From NCBI GenBank assembly GCA_902589825.1, contig CACIUL010000003.1, forward strand, positions 1-64,000: a stretch of DNA of 64,000 bases, written 5' to 3'. This document shows, one piece after another, positions 57,440 through 64,000 of the stretch. Below the pieces are notes generated by a model, which saw only the letters and a list, made by a program, of their open reading frames with translations, did not search any database and had not been told where the DNA came from. Each line of letters begins with the position of its first letter. The first letter of the stretch is position 1. This DNA comes from an uncultured Verrucomicrobiota bacterium. GTDB lineage: Bacteria; Verrucomicrobiota; Verrucomicrobiia; Verrucomicrobiales; DEV007. A program made the translations under genes and the position numbers.

Positions 57440-58297
57440 ATGGACAGAGAGCATAGTTCCAAGAAGAATCCCTGGTTAATCGCTGGCATTCCCATTGCCC
57501 TGATCGGCCTTGGCATTCTTATCAGCCAGTTTTTCAAGACCAAAGAGGCACCTGTCACCAAGGAAAGTGTTTTCAGCCTATGGGTTACCGAGGCTGAAAT
57601 CGCCCCGGTTGAGGAAAACAATGATCGGTGGGACAAGGACGGCAGTGCTCCCGATCCCGGGGCGCTGGTCACCTGGCAGGACCAGGTAGTCCTTGAGACT
57701 GTCGTCGCCAAGGATTCACTGATAGCCCGCTGGGATCCGGTAGCCATCTCCGTCGGGGATGTTGTACTCAGCAAGGGCGGGATCAGCACCTCCTCGGTCA
57801 AGCGTATCGCCCGCGTCAGGAATGCCGGCAAGGGCAACTTCAGCGTGGCACTTTTTGACGAGGATATACTGGGACGCGACTTTATTGGCGGATGGACCAT
57901 CCCCACCGCGCAGTTGCGCCCGGGTTTGCTTGAGCTCAAATCCGGCAAGGCACTCCGCAGGATCGCCCTTGCCGTAACCCTTGATGACAACCTCGATGTG
58001 CCCGAGCAATCCTACACTCCCAAGGGAGCAGTTTACCTGGATAGCACGCCTGAGGTGATGATGGAAACCATGGAGCGCTGGGCAGAGGAAGCAAAGGAGG
58101 AACTCGGAAAACTCGGGGAAACCGTCAGCAAGGGCATTGACCGCCTGGGCCAGGAAGTCGGAGAGGGTATCGAGAAGCTCGGGGCACGTGTCGGTAAGGA
58201 AAAGGACCGCTTCAAGAAAACCTTCCAGGAAACCAAGGAAAAGGCGGGCAATAAAGGCCGGGAATTTTTCGAGAAACTCCTACCCGGTCAGGAATGA
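57440..58297 (+). CDS. Membrane-anchored protein with C2-like domain and hendecad repeats
   Basis: 285 residues; the start is the ATG at 57440, not the TTG three bases upstream. One N-terminal helix (WLIAGIPIALIGLGILI) anchors it. Residues about 45-185 form a beta-rich domain; NFSVALFDEDILGRDFIGGW resembles the C2-domain strand with acidic residues. From about 210 five 11-residue repeats occur in register: WAEEAKEELGK, LGETVSKGIDR, LGQEVGEGIEK, LGARVGKEKDR, FKKTFQETKEK. Such hendecads form amphipathic helices or coiled coils on membranes. Coupled by ATGA overlap to a PqiA-like gene, suggesting a shared lipid-related envelope function. Confidence 0.7.
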   Translation: MDREHSSKKNPWLIAGIPIALIGLGILISQFFKTKEAPVTKESVFSLWVTEAEIAPVEENNDRWDKDGSAPDPGALVTWQDQVVLETVVAKDSLIARWDPVAISVGDVVLSKGGISTSSVKRIARVRNAGKGNFSVALFDEDILGRDFIGGWTIPTAQLRPGLLELKSGKALRRIALAVTLDDNLDVPEQSYTPKGAVYLDSTPEVMMETMERWAEEAKEELGKLGETVSKGIDRLGQEVGEGIEKLGARVGKEKDRFKKTFQETKEKAGNKGREFFEKLLPGQE

Positions 58298-58794
58298 CGC
58301 GCCCCATGATCCTGTGCTTGGTCGGCACTTGCTGTGTGCTGTTTGGCAGCGCGGTGGCGCTTCCCATTTTCACCCTTGAACCAAAGGCCGGGGAATGGAC
58401 ATCGGTAGCCCAGATCATCTCCCCCTCGGACATGCAGGCAAAGGCCATGCGCCTGCTTGAGGGTGTTGCCATACTCTGGAACGAGGGAGAAAGAATACTG
58501 GCACTATTAATAGCCCTCTTCTCACTCGTCCTGCCCACCTTGAAGCTCACCATGCTGTGGATGGAGGTCGTCCTGAAGGAAGGGCTGCCTGAAAAGTGGG
58601 CACTTTTCCTACGTGCCGTTTCACGATACGCGATGCTGGAGGTATTCCTGGTCGCACTGACCGTTCTGCTTATAAAGGAAATGCCGGGAGGCAGTCGTGT
58701 CACCCTGCAGGCGGGATTCTACACTTTCAGTGCCTCTGTCCTGCTCAGCCTGATGGCGGCCCACTGGATGGAACGTAGCGCCAGGCAGAATTGA
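58294..58794 (+). CDS. Single-domain PqiA/paraquat-inducible protein A-like membrane protein
   Basis: 166 residues with four hydrophobic segments. The family core ILALLIALFSLVLPTLKLTM and FLRAVSRYAMLEVFLVALTV matches the PqiA domain (E..lal.i.lFS...P..K, then a W/Y-M-...-VF segment). Full PqiA has two such domains and Cys-rich ribbons; here there is one domain and no zinc ribbon. PqiA proteins act with MCE-domain PqiB in lipid transport across the envelope. No MCE gene is nearby; the coupled hendecad protein may be a partner. Confidence 0.75.
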   Translation: MTRPMILCLVGTCCVLFGSAVALPIFTLEPKAGEWTSVAQIISPSDMQAKAMRLLEGVAILWNEGERILALLIALFSLVLPTLKLTMLWMEVVLKEGLPEKWALFLRAVSRYAMLEVFLVALTVLLIKEMPGGSRVTLQAGFYTFSASVLLSLMAAHWMERSARQN

Positions 58795-58806
58795 ATATAT
58801 TGAAGT

Positions 58807-59121
58807 TCAGGACAGGAACCTGCAGACATACTGGCAGATGCCCTCGGCCACGGTAATGGTGAAACCTGAATTGGCCGGCACTTCAAAATGTTCTCCCTGG
58901 AAATAAATTAGAGACTCATCACCTCCATCCACGACAACTGAACACTGGCCGGAGGTGATCTCCATGCGCTCAGCACTTTCGGTGGCGAAATGATATTCAC
59001 CGGGATAGATAAGTCCCAGCGTGAGCTTGGCTCCGTCCTCAAGGGTGAGCGAATGGGAAACGACTTTGCCGTCAAAGTAGACATTGGCAACAGCTGAAGC
59101 GGAAACATTATCAAAGGTCAT
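58807..59121 (-). CDS. ppnP: Pyrimidine/purine nucleoside phosphorylase PpnP
   Basis: 104-residue small cupin that phosphorolyses diverse nucleosides. NVYFDGKVVSHSLTLEDGAK, LIYPGEYHFATESAERMEIT and a C-terminal ICQYVCRFL match the YaiE/PpnP family (YFxGKV, GEYxFxT, YLCRYL). Length is as expected. It lies downstream of addA on the minus strand with a 33-base gap that contains an imperfect hairpin ending at its start codon. It is convergent with the PqiA-like gene. Confidence 0.93.
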   Translation of the reverse strand: MTFDNVSASAVANVYFDGKVVSHSLTLEDGAKLTLGLIYPGEYHFATESAERMEITSGQCSVVVDGGDESLIYFQGEHFEVPANSGFTITVAEGICQYVCRFLS

Positions 59122-59151
59122 GGTAACTGAGGCTTATTATCCTCAATAACC
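59122..59151 (-). promoter_or_regulatory. Imperfect hairpin directly before the ppnP start
   Basis: GGTTATTGAGG (minus sense) pairs with CCTCAGTTACC at 9 of 11 positions across an 8-base loop, ending next to the ppnP ATG. It could limit access to the start or end the addA transcript. No T run. Confidence 0.3.
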
Positions 59152-59154
59152 GGT

Positions 59155-62100
59155 TCATGACAACTCAATCAACGCCTTATTGGCCGTGGAAACAATCACG
59201 CACTCCGTGTTTTCCTCCTCCACCCCAAGAATATCCACAAGGGCCTTCCTGTAACAGGTCATCTGGCCAGCGTATTTTTCGGCGATTTCATCCGGGGTAA
59301 TCGAATCGGTCTTGTAATCAATAATAATGACTTTTTCAGGATTGCCATCATCCCCGTGCCACACATGCATCCGGTCAACGATCCCAGAGAGCCACTTGCC
59401 TTCCTGGATCACGTCCAGTGCCTGTTCCCTGTATAGCTCAACCTCTGTGGTATCCTTCTCAAAAAGCCGGTGAATTTCGGGATCGGAAAGGGTCTCCTCA
59501 ACAATCATGCCCGCTCTACTCCTTGGCATCCTTGGAACCTCACCCTCTTCAAGCCAAGCGATTGCCTCAAACAATTCATGAACCTCGCTGCCCACCTTCA
59601 TGCCTGTCCCTCCACTCCCGGTCACGAAATCCTTGATCTTGCCGGATGAGGGGGTCATACGGGAACGCAATGTCATCGCTTCTCCCAGTCCACTGCCTTC
59701 CTTCAATTCCTCTTCCTTATCCTTCTGATCAATGTCTTTATCTTCAGTCCATCCCGATTCCCCACTTTGAAAACCACCATCACTATCCAGAACACTCATT
59801 CTCACAAGGTTTGCCAATGAAGCCCGTGGTGGCTGCTCCTTGCCCGCCTTATCTGATTGCACGGGCAAAAAAACATACAACCCGCGCTTAGCACGGGTTA
59901 ATGCCACGTAAAGCTGGCACAGTGCCTCATAACGCTCATCTTCCTCCCATTCCAGATCCGCCTCTTCCAGTTCGGGGGTCAGTTGCCGCACCCACGCTGG
60001 AGGTGGATCCAGGAGCCATCCTCCCTTGCCCTTGGCAACATTATAATGCTGGAAATTTGGGACCTTATTGTCACTTAGATGCGGAATCATCACGACATCA
60101 AACCCGAGCCCCTTCGCCTTATGGATTGTCATCACCTGTATTGCTGCCTCGCCCGGAGCCTGCCCAACCTCAAGGTCTGCCAACCAGTCTCTTACCCCGC
60201 GCGCGGCACCCGGGCCGGACGCGTCACATTCTTCCAGAGCCTGTACAATATCCCCCACACGGTGACGGCTGAATCCAGACAATGAGTCCCATAACGGAGC
60301 CAGCAGTTCCTCCACCATTGTCGCATAGCCCACGGAGTGTGCCACCTCCAGCAGCCCCTCCCAACGGCTATACCATGCATCCCCAAAGCGCTCCTCCAGC
60401 ACAGAATTCAGGGGGGACATCAGGATCAGCTCTTCAGCATAACGATCTGCAGGATTGGCCAGCCACTGGATGAGCCCATGAATTGCCACCCCGACCGGAC
60501 TGTCGGTCATTGGGTTACGGCGCCCCTCCTCGATCACGTTGAAGCCTTCCATCTTCAGGTAATCAACGACTTTCCTCACCTGATCAACTGTGCGGAGCAA
60601 CACCCCACAGGTTAACTTTTTCTTGCCGATTCCAACCTCGTGCAAACGCTTAACCAGCAATGCATTCATATCCTCCTTGGCAACTGTTTCAACGCGTGCC
60701 TCACCATTCTGGTCCGGAGAAGCGGAAACATGATCCTTCCACTCCCAGCGATTGGCAACAACCTCGCCGAACAGACTCCCGATTAAGTCCCCGTCACCAC
60801 AAACTCCATTGACCAGGTCCAGAACCGCAGGGCACGACCGGAACGATTCCTCCATCGTTTCAACAGTCATGCCCCTGTTGAAACGCTCCCTCACCCTGTC
60901 AAACAAACTGATATCCCCACCTTTAAATCCATAAATCGCCTGCTTTTTATCCCCCACGACGAAAAGGCTCCCCTCCTCACTGCTGACCGCTTCATCCAAA
61001 AGGGGCTGTAACCCGTTCCACTCAGCCGGACTGGTATCCTGAAACTCATCGAGGAACCAATGGTCAAAACGCCCGTCCAGACGAAAGTCCACCGACTCAC
61101 GCCTCAATCTTCCCGCTTCACTTCGTTTCCACTCTCCAAGAAGATTTTTTACGTCATCAAAACTGAGAAGACCGCAATTGCGCAGGCTGCCCTCGCATTC
61201 CTCATCCATGCGCTTGATTAACCTGCCAATCCCCTCGGTGCGCTCCACCGCTGCCGCCAATTCACAACTGCCCACAAGCCGAATGATCCTGTCCAGCAAG
61301 CAACTCACTTCCTCTTTCAGTTCGAACTCCTTGCGCTGATATGTCAACCGGATCGTTGAAGCGCCCTGCCTTACCTGCTCCAGAGATAGAGCAAATATCC
61401 TGGAATTATTGAAAAAGGAATTTAATGATCCGCTGCCGATGGTATGCTCCTCAATCCTATCAAGCATCTTCTTGAAGGCCTTCTCCTGATTCTTTTGAGT
61501 CCAGTCATCCGTGCCCATTGATACATCAAGAGCTGTCCGTAAATCACTAAATAACCGGTGCTTCTGGCTCTCCCATTCACTGATCTCAGGAAGATTGGTA
61601 AAGGTATCTTTTCCCCCGAAATTTTCCAGGACAGGTCCCGCCTTCCAGAACCCGTGCCAATGCTTCATGAATTCCTCAAGATTCTTCAACACGCTCAACT
61701 GCTCTTTCCCCGCTGTCGCCCTCCTGAAGGCATGCACAAAGCCACGCCCTTCACCTTCCTCGAGCATTTTCCCCAAAACACCCTGTATTAAATCGCCCAT
61801 CATCAATTTCAGTCGCGCCCCTTCGATCAATTCGAAACTACCCCCACTGATGCCAAGCTCATGCTGAAAACCGCGCACAATCCGGGAAAAGAATGAATCA
61901 ATGGTCCCCAGCTGAAACCGCGGGAGAGCCTTGACCACCTTTTCAAGGACAGGCTCAACCTCGAAGGAGCGATTCACATCGCCGGCAAGCTCCTGCGCCT
62001 TTTCTTCATCCAGTGCAGCCTTGGCCAACCGGATGAGCACTGAATCAATAAACTCACCTGCTGCCTTCCTGGTAAACGTCAGGGCAACCATCCGCTCCGG

Positions 62101-62220
62101 ATCCACTCCATGAGCCCCGATCATGCCAATAATCCGACCCCCTAACTGATGGGTTTTCCCTGAGCCTGCAGAAGCAAGCACCATCAGGTTTTTGTCAAGA
62201 ATATGTGTCTTTAATCCCAT
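59155..62220 (-). CDS. addA: AddA-like UvrD-family helicase/nuclease
   Basis: 1021 residues; double-strand break repair helicase-exonuclease subunit. Helicase motifs in order: I LASAGSGKTHQLGG, Ia LTFTRKAAGEF, II WFLDEFQDTSP, III VGDKKQAIYGFKGGD, V MTIHKAKGLGFDVV, VI YVALTRAKRGLYVF. The C-terminal PD-(D/E)XK nuclease has GSEVHELFEAIAWLE, VIIIDYKTDSI and the Q-x3-Y in YAGQMTCYRKAL. Length is slightly below typical AddA. The ATG overlaps the stop of the upstream AddB-like gene by one base (TGATG), so the two are made together. Confidence 0.9.
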   Translation of the reverse strand: MGLKTHILDKNLMVLASAGSGKTHQLGGRIIGMIGAHGVDPERMVALTFTRKAAGEFIDSVLIRLAKAALDEEKAQELAGDVNRSFEVEPVLEKVVKALPRFQLGTIDSFFSRIVRGFQHELGISGGSFELIEGARLKLMMGDLIQGVLGKMLEEGEGRGFVHAFRRATAGKEQLSVLKNLEEFMKHWHGFWKAGPVLENFGGKDTFTNLPEISEWESQKHRLFSDLRTALDVSMGTDDWTQKNQEKAFKKMLDRIEEHTIGSGSLNSFFNNSRIFALSLEQVRQGASTIRLTYQRKEFELKEEVSCLLDRIIRLVGSCELAAAVERTEGIGRLIKRMDEECEGSLRNCGLLSFDDVKNLLGEWKRSEAGRLRRESVDFRLDGRFDHWFLDEFQDTSPAEWNGLQPLLDEAVSSEEGSLFVVGDKKQAIYGFKGGDISLFDRVRERFNRGMTVETMEESFRSCPAVLDLVNGVCGDGDLIGSLFGEVVANRWEWKDHVSASPDQNGEARVETVAKEDMNALLVKRLHEVGIGKKKLTCGVLLRTVDQVRKVVDYLKMEGFNVIEEGRRNPMTDSPVGVAIHGLIQWLANPADRYAEELILMSPLNSVLEERFGDAWYSRWEGLLEVAHSVGYATMVEELLAPLWDSLSGFSRHRVGDIVQALEECDASGPGAARGVRDWLADLEVGQAPGEAAIQVMTIHKAKGLGFDVVMIPHLSDNKVPNFQHYNVAKGKGGWLLDPPPAWVRQLTPELEEADLEWEEDERYEALCQLYVALTRAKRGLYVFLPVQSDKAGKEQPPRASLANLVRMSVLDSDGGFQSGESGWTEDKDIDQKDKEEELKEGSGLGEAMTLRSRMTPSSGKIKDFVTGSGGTGMKVGSEVHELFEAIAWLEEGEVPRMPRSRAGMIVEETLSDPEIHRLFEKDTTEVELYREQALDVIQEGKWLSGIVDRMHVWHGDDGNPEKVIIIDYKTDSITPDEIAEKYAGQMTCYRKALVDILGVEEENTECVIVSTANKALIELS

Positions 62221-64000
62221 CAGTTAACCCACTTCACCACCTCTTCCAGTTGATGATCCATTGCGATGTCAGCGAAATCATCATGTTTAACCTTGTCAGC
62301 AGGAGGCCAGAAATTTCCCGCCGCGACCTGGGTCAATACCCACTCAGCACAACGCAGTGCTGACTTTTTGGTATCTTCACCGAAATCCGGCCAGGTTGAA
62401 ATATTGACATCCTTCTCTGTTTGGCCAATCAAAAAATATCCTATCTCGTCCACATTGACTTTGTCATCCTTGTCACCCTCAAGGGCCAAAGCGTACAAGG
62501 GTATCTGCAGGTCAATCCAGCGGGCAGGATCCTGTTTCTGACCATCAGGTGATCCGGACACCGTGCAGAGGACATCATCAACCCCATCGAGATGTTCCGG
62601 GCAGAATGTGTTTGCCTTCAATTTCTTGCAATGGGCGAAATCAACCCGGTCGATATTACTGCTCGTTTTGTAATCCAGCACCCTGATCAACCCGTTCTTT
62701 TCGTTACGCTCAATCCGGTCGATCTTTCCTCCCAACTTCACCCCGCCGATCTCTTTTGCTAAATCCCTCTCAACCTCCTTAATACGCCATCCCTCTGCCC
62801 TCTGCCCTGCCTGGATGTGCGCGAACCACGACAAGCGTTGCCTCATGACCTCCCGCTGGATACGCACCGCTACGGCAGGATTCTCCCCGAAGCGTTCGCG
62901 AATCCATCGGTCCAGTTCATCATGAACCCACAATTCAATTCTCCTCGGATCATCATCCTCACGAGCCTCTGCATGCCGGCCGAACCTTTCAACCACAGTA
63001 TGGACAATGGTGCCAAAATCTCTCGCATTCCACTCCCGCCGCTCCTCCTCGGGACGGCTCATGCGCCGGATCCGGCTGAGGTAAAACCGGAAGGGGCAAC
63101 TCAGGTAGGCTGAAAAATCAGTAACCCGTATTGACTTCATAGGTTCCGAGGTTCTTATCTGCCATTTCCATTGCTCCTCAATCTCCTTGGCAACCCCGGC
63201 TTCCGCCGGCTTTATTTCCTGAAAAAGAATAGAAACCTTCCCGGCAAGGTCCTTCCCCTTGGCAGACAGGAGCAACCTTGATGGCTTCAGGACGTCACCG
63301 CCACTGGAGGATTTACCAACAAGCAAATCAACGCGCCCTTCCTTTTCCCTTGCCTTGAGCATTGCACGTAAAAGGTAAGCATCCCGTGCCGTCATCTGTT
63401 CTTCACCAACCAGCCCAAGAATACTCCTGGTTGATGCAGGCAACCAGGTGTCAGGAGTGCTCCTGAGCGGCACCAGCCCGTCATTCATGCCGCATATGAC
63501 CAGGTGGGGACACGATTCATAAAATAACTCCAGCCATCCCTGCACGTCCAGAACACGTTCACCGTCAGGTGCCCGCTGTATAACCGGACGTAATCCCGCA
63601 AGTAACAGTTCCAGCCAATACCCGGCCGGACGTTCAAGCATCTCGGCCACTTTCGCCGTTTCCTCCAACCACTCAGCCGCATTGCTTTCATGATCGGGAT
63701 CCACCGAAGACAATAAACTTTTCATGCCCGAGTGAAACCCGTCACGCAAGAAACGGGCACGCGAATCCTTAAGCAATTCCATCGTCTCCAAGGCAAGTTC
63801 CACCTTCTTCAGATCATTCTCGGAACGCGACACATTTGGGTCCCCACCTGTATTCCCTGCATCATCAATTTCCGTTTGCAATACGCCCTTGATCCGAATC
63901 AAATCATCACCGGAACCCACCATGTGTTTATCACGCAACTCGGAAAGCGCCTTTACCCGCTGGGCCCGTTTTTTACCCCTGACCTGAACCCCGCTCTCCT
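62220..64000 (-). CDS. addB: AddB-like PD-(D/E)XK nuclease (5' partial)
   Basis: The frame is open to the right edge, so the N-terminal part, where a helicase-like domain would be, is outside. The ORF track start at 63938 is a TTG internal to the frame. A segment LPASTRSILGLVGEEQMTAR with DAYLLRAMLKARE and a nuclease domain (TDFSAYLSCPFRFYLSRIRR, ARDFGTIVHTVVERFG, VLDYKTSSNIDRV) resemble AddB/RecC-type subunits. LSCPFRF carries the first Cys of the iron-sulfur set of AddB; the later Cys residues are not clearly spaced. Partner of AddA by the 1-base overlap. Confidence 0.85.
   Translation of the reverse strand, partial: ESGVQVRGKKRAQRVKALSELRDKHMVGSGDDLIRIKGVLQTEIDDAGNTGGDPNVSRSENDLKKVELALETMELLKDSRARFLRDGFHSGMKSLLSSVDPDHESNAAEWLEETAKVAEMLERPAGYWLELLLAGLRPVIQRAPDGERVLDVQGWLELFYESCPHLVICGMNDGLVPLRSTPDTWLPASTRSILGLVGEEQMTARDAYLLRAMLKAREKEGRVDLLVGKSSSGGDVLKPSRLLLSAKGKDLAGKVSILFQEIKPAEAGVAKEIEEQWKWQIRTSEPMKSIRVTDFSAYLSCPFRFYLSRIRRMSRPEEERREWNARDFGTIVHTVVERFGRHAEAREDDDPRRIELWVHDELDRWIRERFGENPAVAVRIQREVMRQRLSWFAHIQAGQRAEGWRIKEVERDLAKEIGGVKLGGKIDRIERNEKNGLIRVLDYKTSSNIDRVDFAHCKKLKANTFCPEHLDGVDDVLCTVSGSPDGQKQDPARWIDLQIPLYALALEGDKDDKVNVDEIGYFLIGQTEKDVNISTWPDFGEDTKKSALRCAEWVLTQVAAGNFWPPADKVKHDDFADIAMDHQLEEVVKWVN

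Noticed and set aside
62220-63938. Complete 572-residue nuclease gene
   Set aside because: The frame stays open to the window edge, so the TTG at 63938 is internal and the gene is partial.
1-64000. tRNA, rRNA, CRISPR arrays, transposases, phage genes
   Set aside because: None recognised in any gap or reading frame; gaps are mostly under 300 bases.

Overview
The window looks like a chromosome segment of a free-living, probably aquatic, member of the Verrucomicrobiota or a close PVC relative. This rests on gene content. There is a DUF1592/DUF1588-type cytochrome protein next to a Tat-exported DUF1552 protein, two formylglycine-type sulfatases, several Gfo/Idh/MocA oxidoreductases (one Tat-exported), secreted PQQ-like beta-propellers, and a clpS-DUF2017 pair. 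Lipopolysaccharide genes (heptose kinase, kdsB, waaG-like) show a Gram-negative envelope. No rRNA, tRNA, CRISPR array, insertion sequence or prophage was seen. Canonical Shine-Dalgarno sequences are rare upstream of the start codons inspected.

Layout. 1-7.6 kb: end of an OmpA-type protein, a GT-C-like membrane glycosyltransferase, mgtE, a GT81-like glycosyltransferase, pssA, a Cys-domain/rhodanese protein and a PQQ-like propeller. 7.7-10 kb: a minus-strand stress-type cluster of fasciclin protein, SigK-like ECF sigma factor and a putative regulator lacking a DNA-binding domain. 10.3-17.4 kb: a three-gene minus-strand operon of DUF1592 cytochrome protein, DUF1552 protein and a secreted glycosidase-like propeller. 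17.5-23.5 kb: a TIM-barrel protein, an NHL propeller and two overlapping secreted genes of unknown role (HEAT/propeller, and beta-module plus GATase-like fold). 23.6-27.4 kb: rpsP, ffh and a sulfatase with HEAT repeats. 27.7-32.6 kb: a long minus-strand housekeeping block, phoH, 7TM-HD phosphodiesterase, ybeY, an unknown gene, clpS (frameshifted at a G9 tract) and a DUF2017-like gene, largely translationally coupled. 32.7-38 kb: rfaE, kdsB, pyrG, a small membrane protein and a waaG-like glycosyltransferase, i.e. inner-core LPS and nucleotide supply. 38-54.8 kb: catabolic and secreted functions: a Tat oxidoreductase, a second PQQ-like propeller, a 1371-residue secreted GH13 enzyme, a sialic acid lyase, an AEC permease, glcDEF, a sulfatase fused to a metallophosphoesterase, and a zinc-peptidase-like protein. 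55-57.3 kb: a tandem pair of oxidoreductases. 57.4-58.8 kb: a membrane-anchored hendecad-repeat protein coupled to a single-domain PqiA-like protein. 58.8-64 kb: ppnP and an AddAB-like helicase/nuclease pair running off the right edge.

Functional picture. Secreted enzymes (sulfatases, GH13, glycosidase-like propeller, DUF1592/DUF1552 proteins) suggest attack on sulfated or complex glycans. The sialate lyase, sugar oxidoreductases and TIM-barrel isomerase-like protein would handle released sugars, and GlcDEF oxidises 2-hydroxy acids. The most notable observations are the clpS frameshift at a homopolymer in an otherwise coupled operon, the sulfatase-phosphoesterase fusion, the HTH-less regulator beside the SigK-like factor, and the hendecad/PqiA pair.
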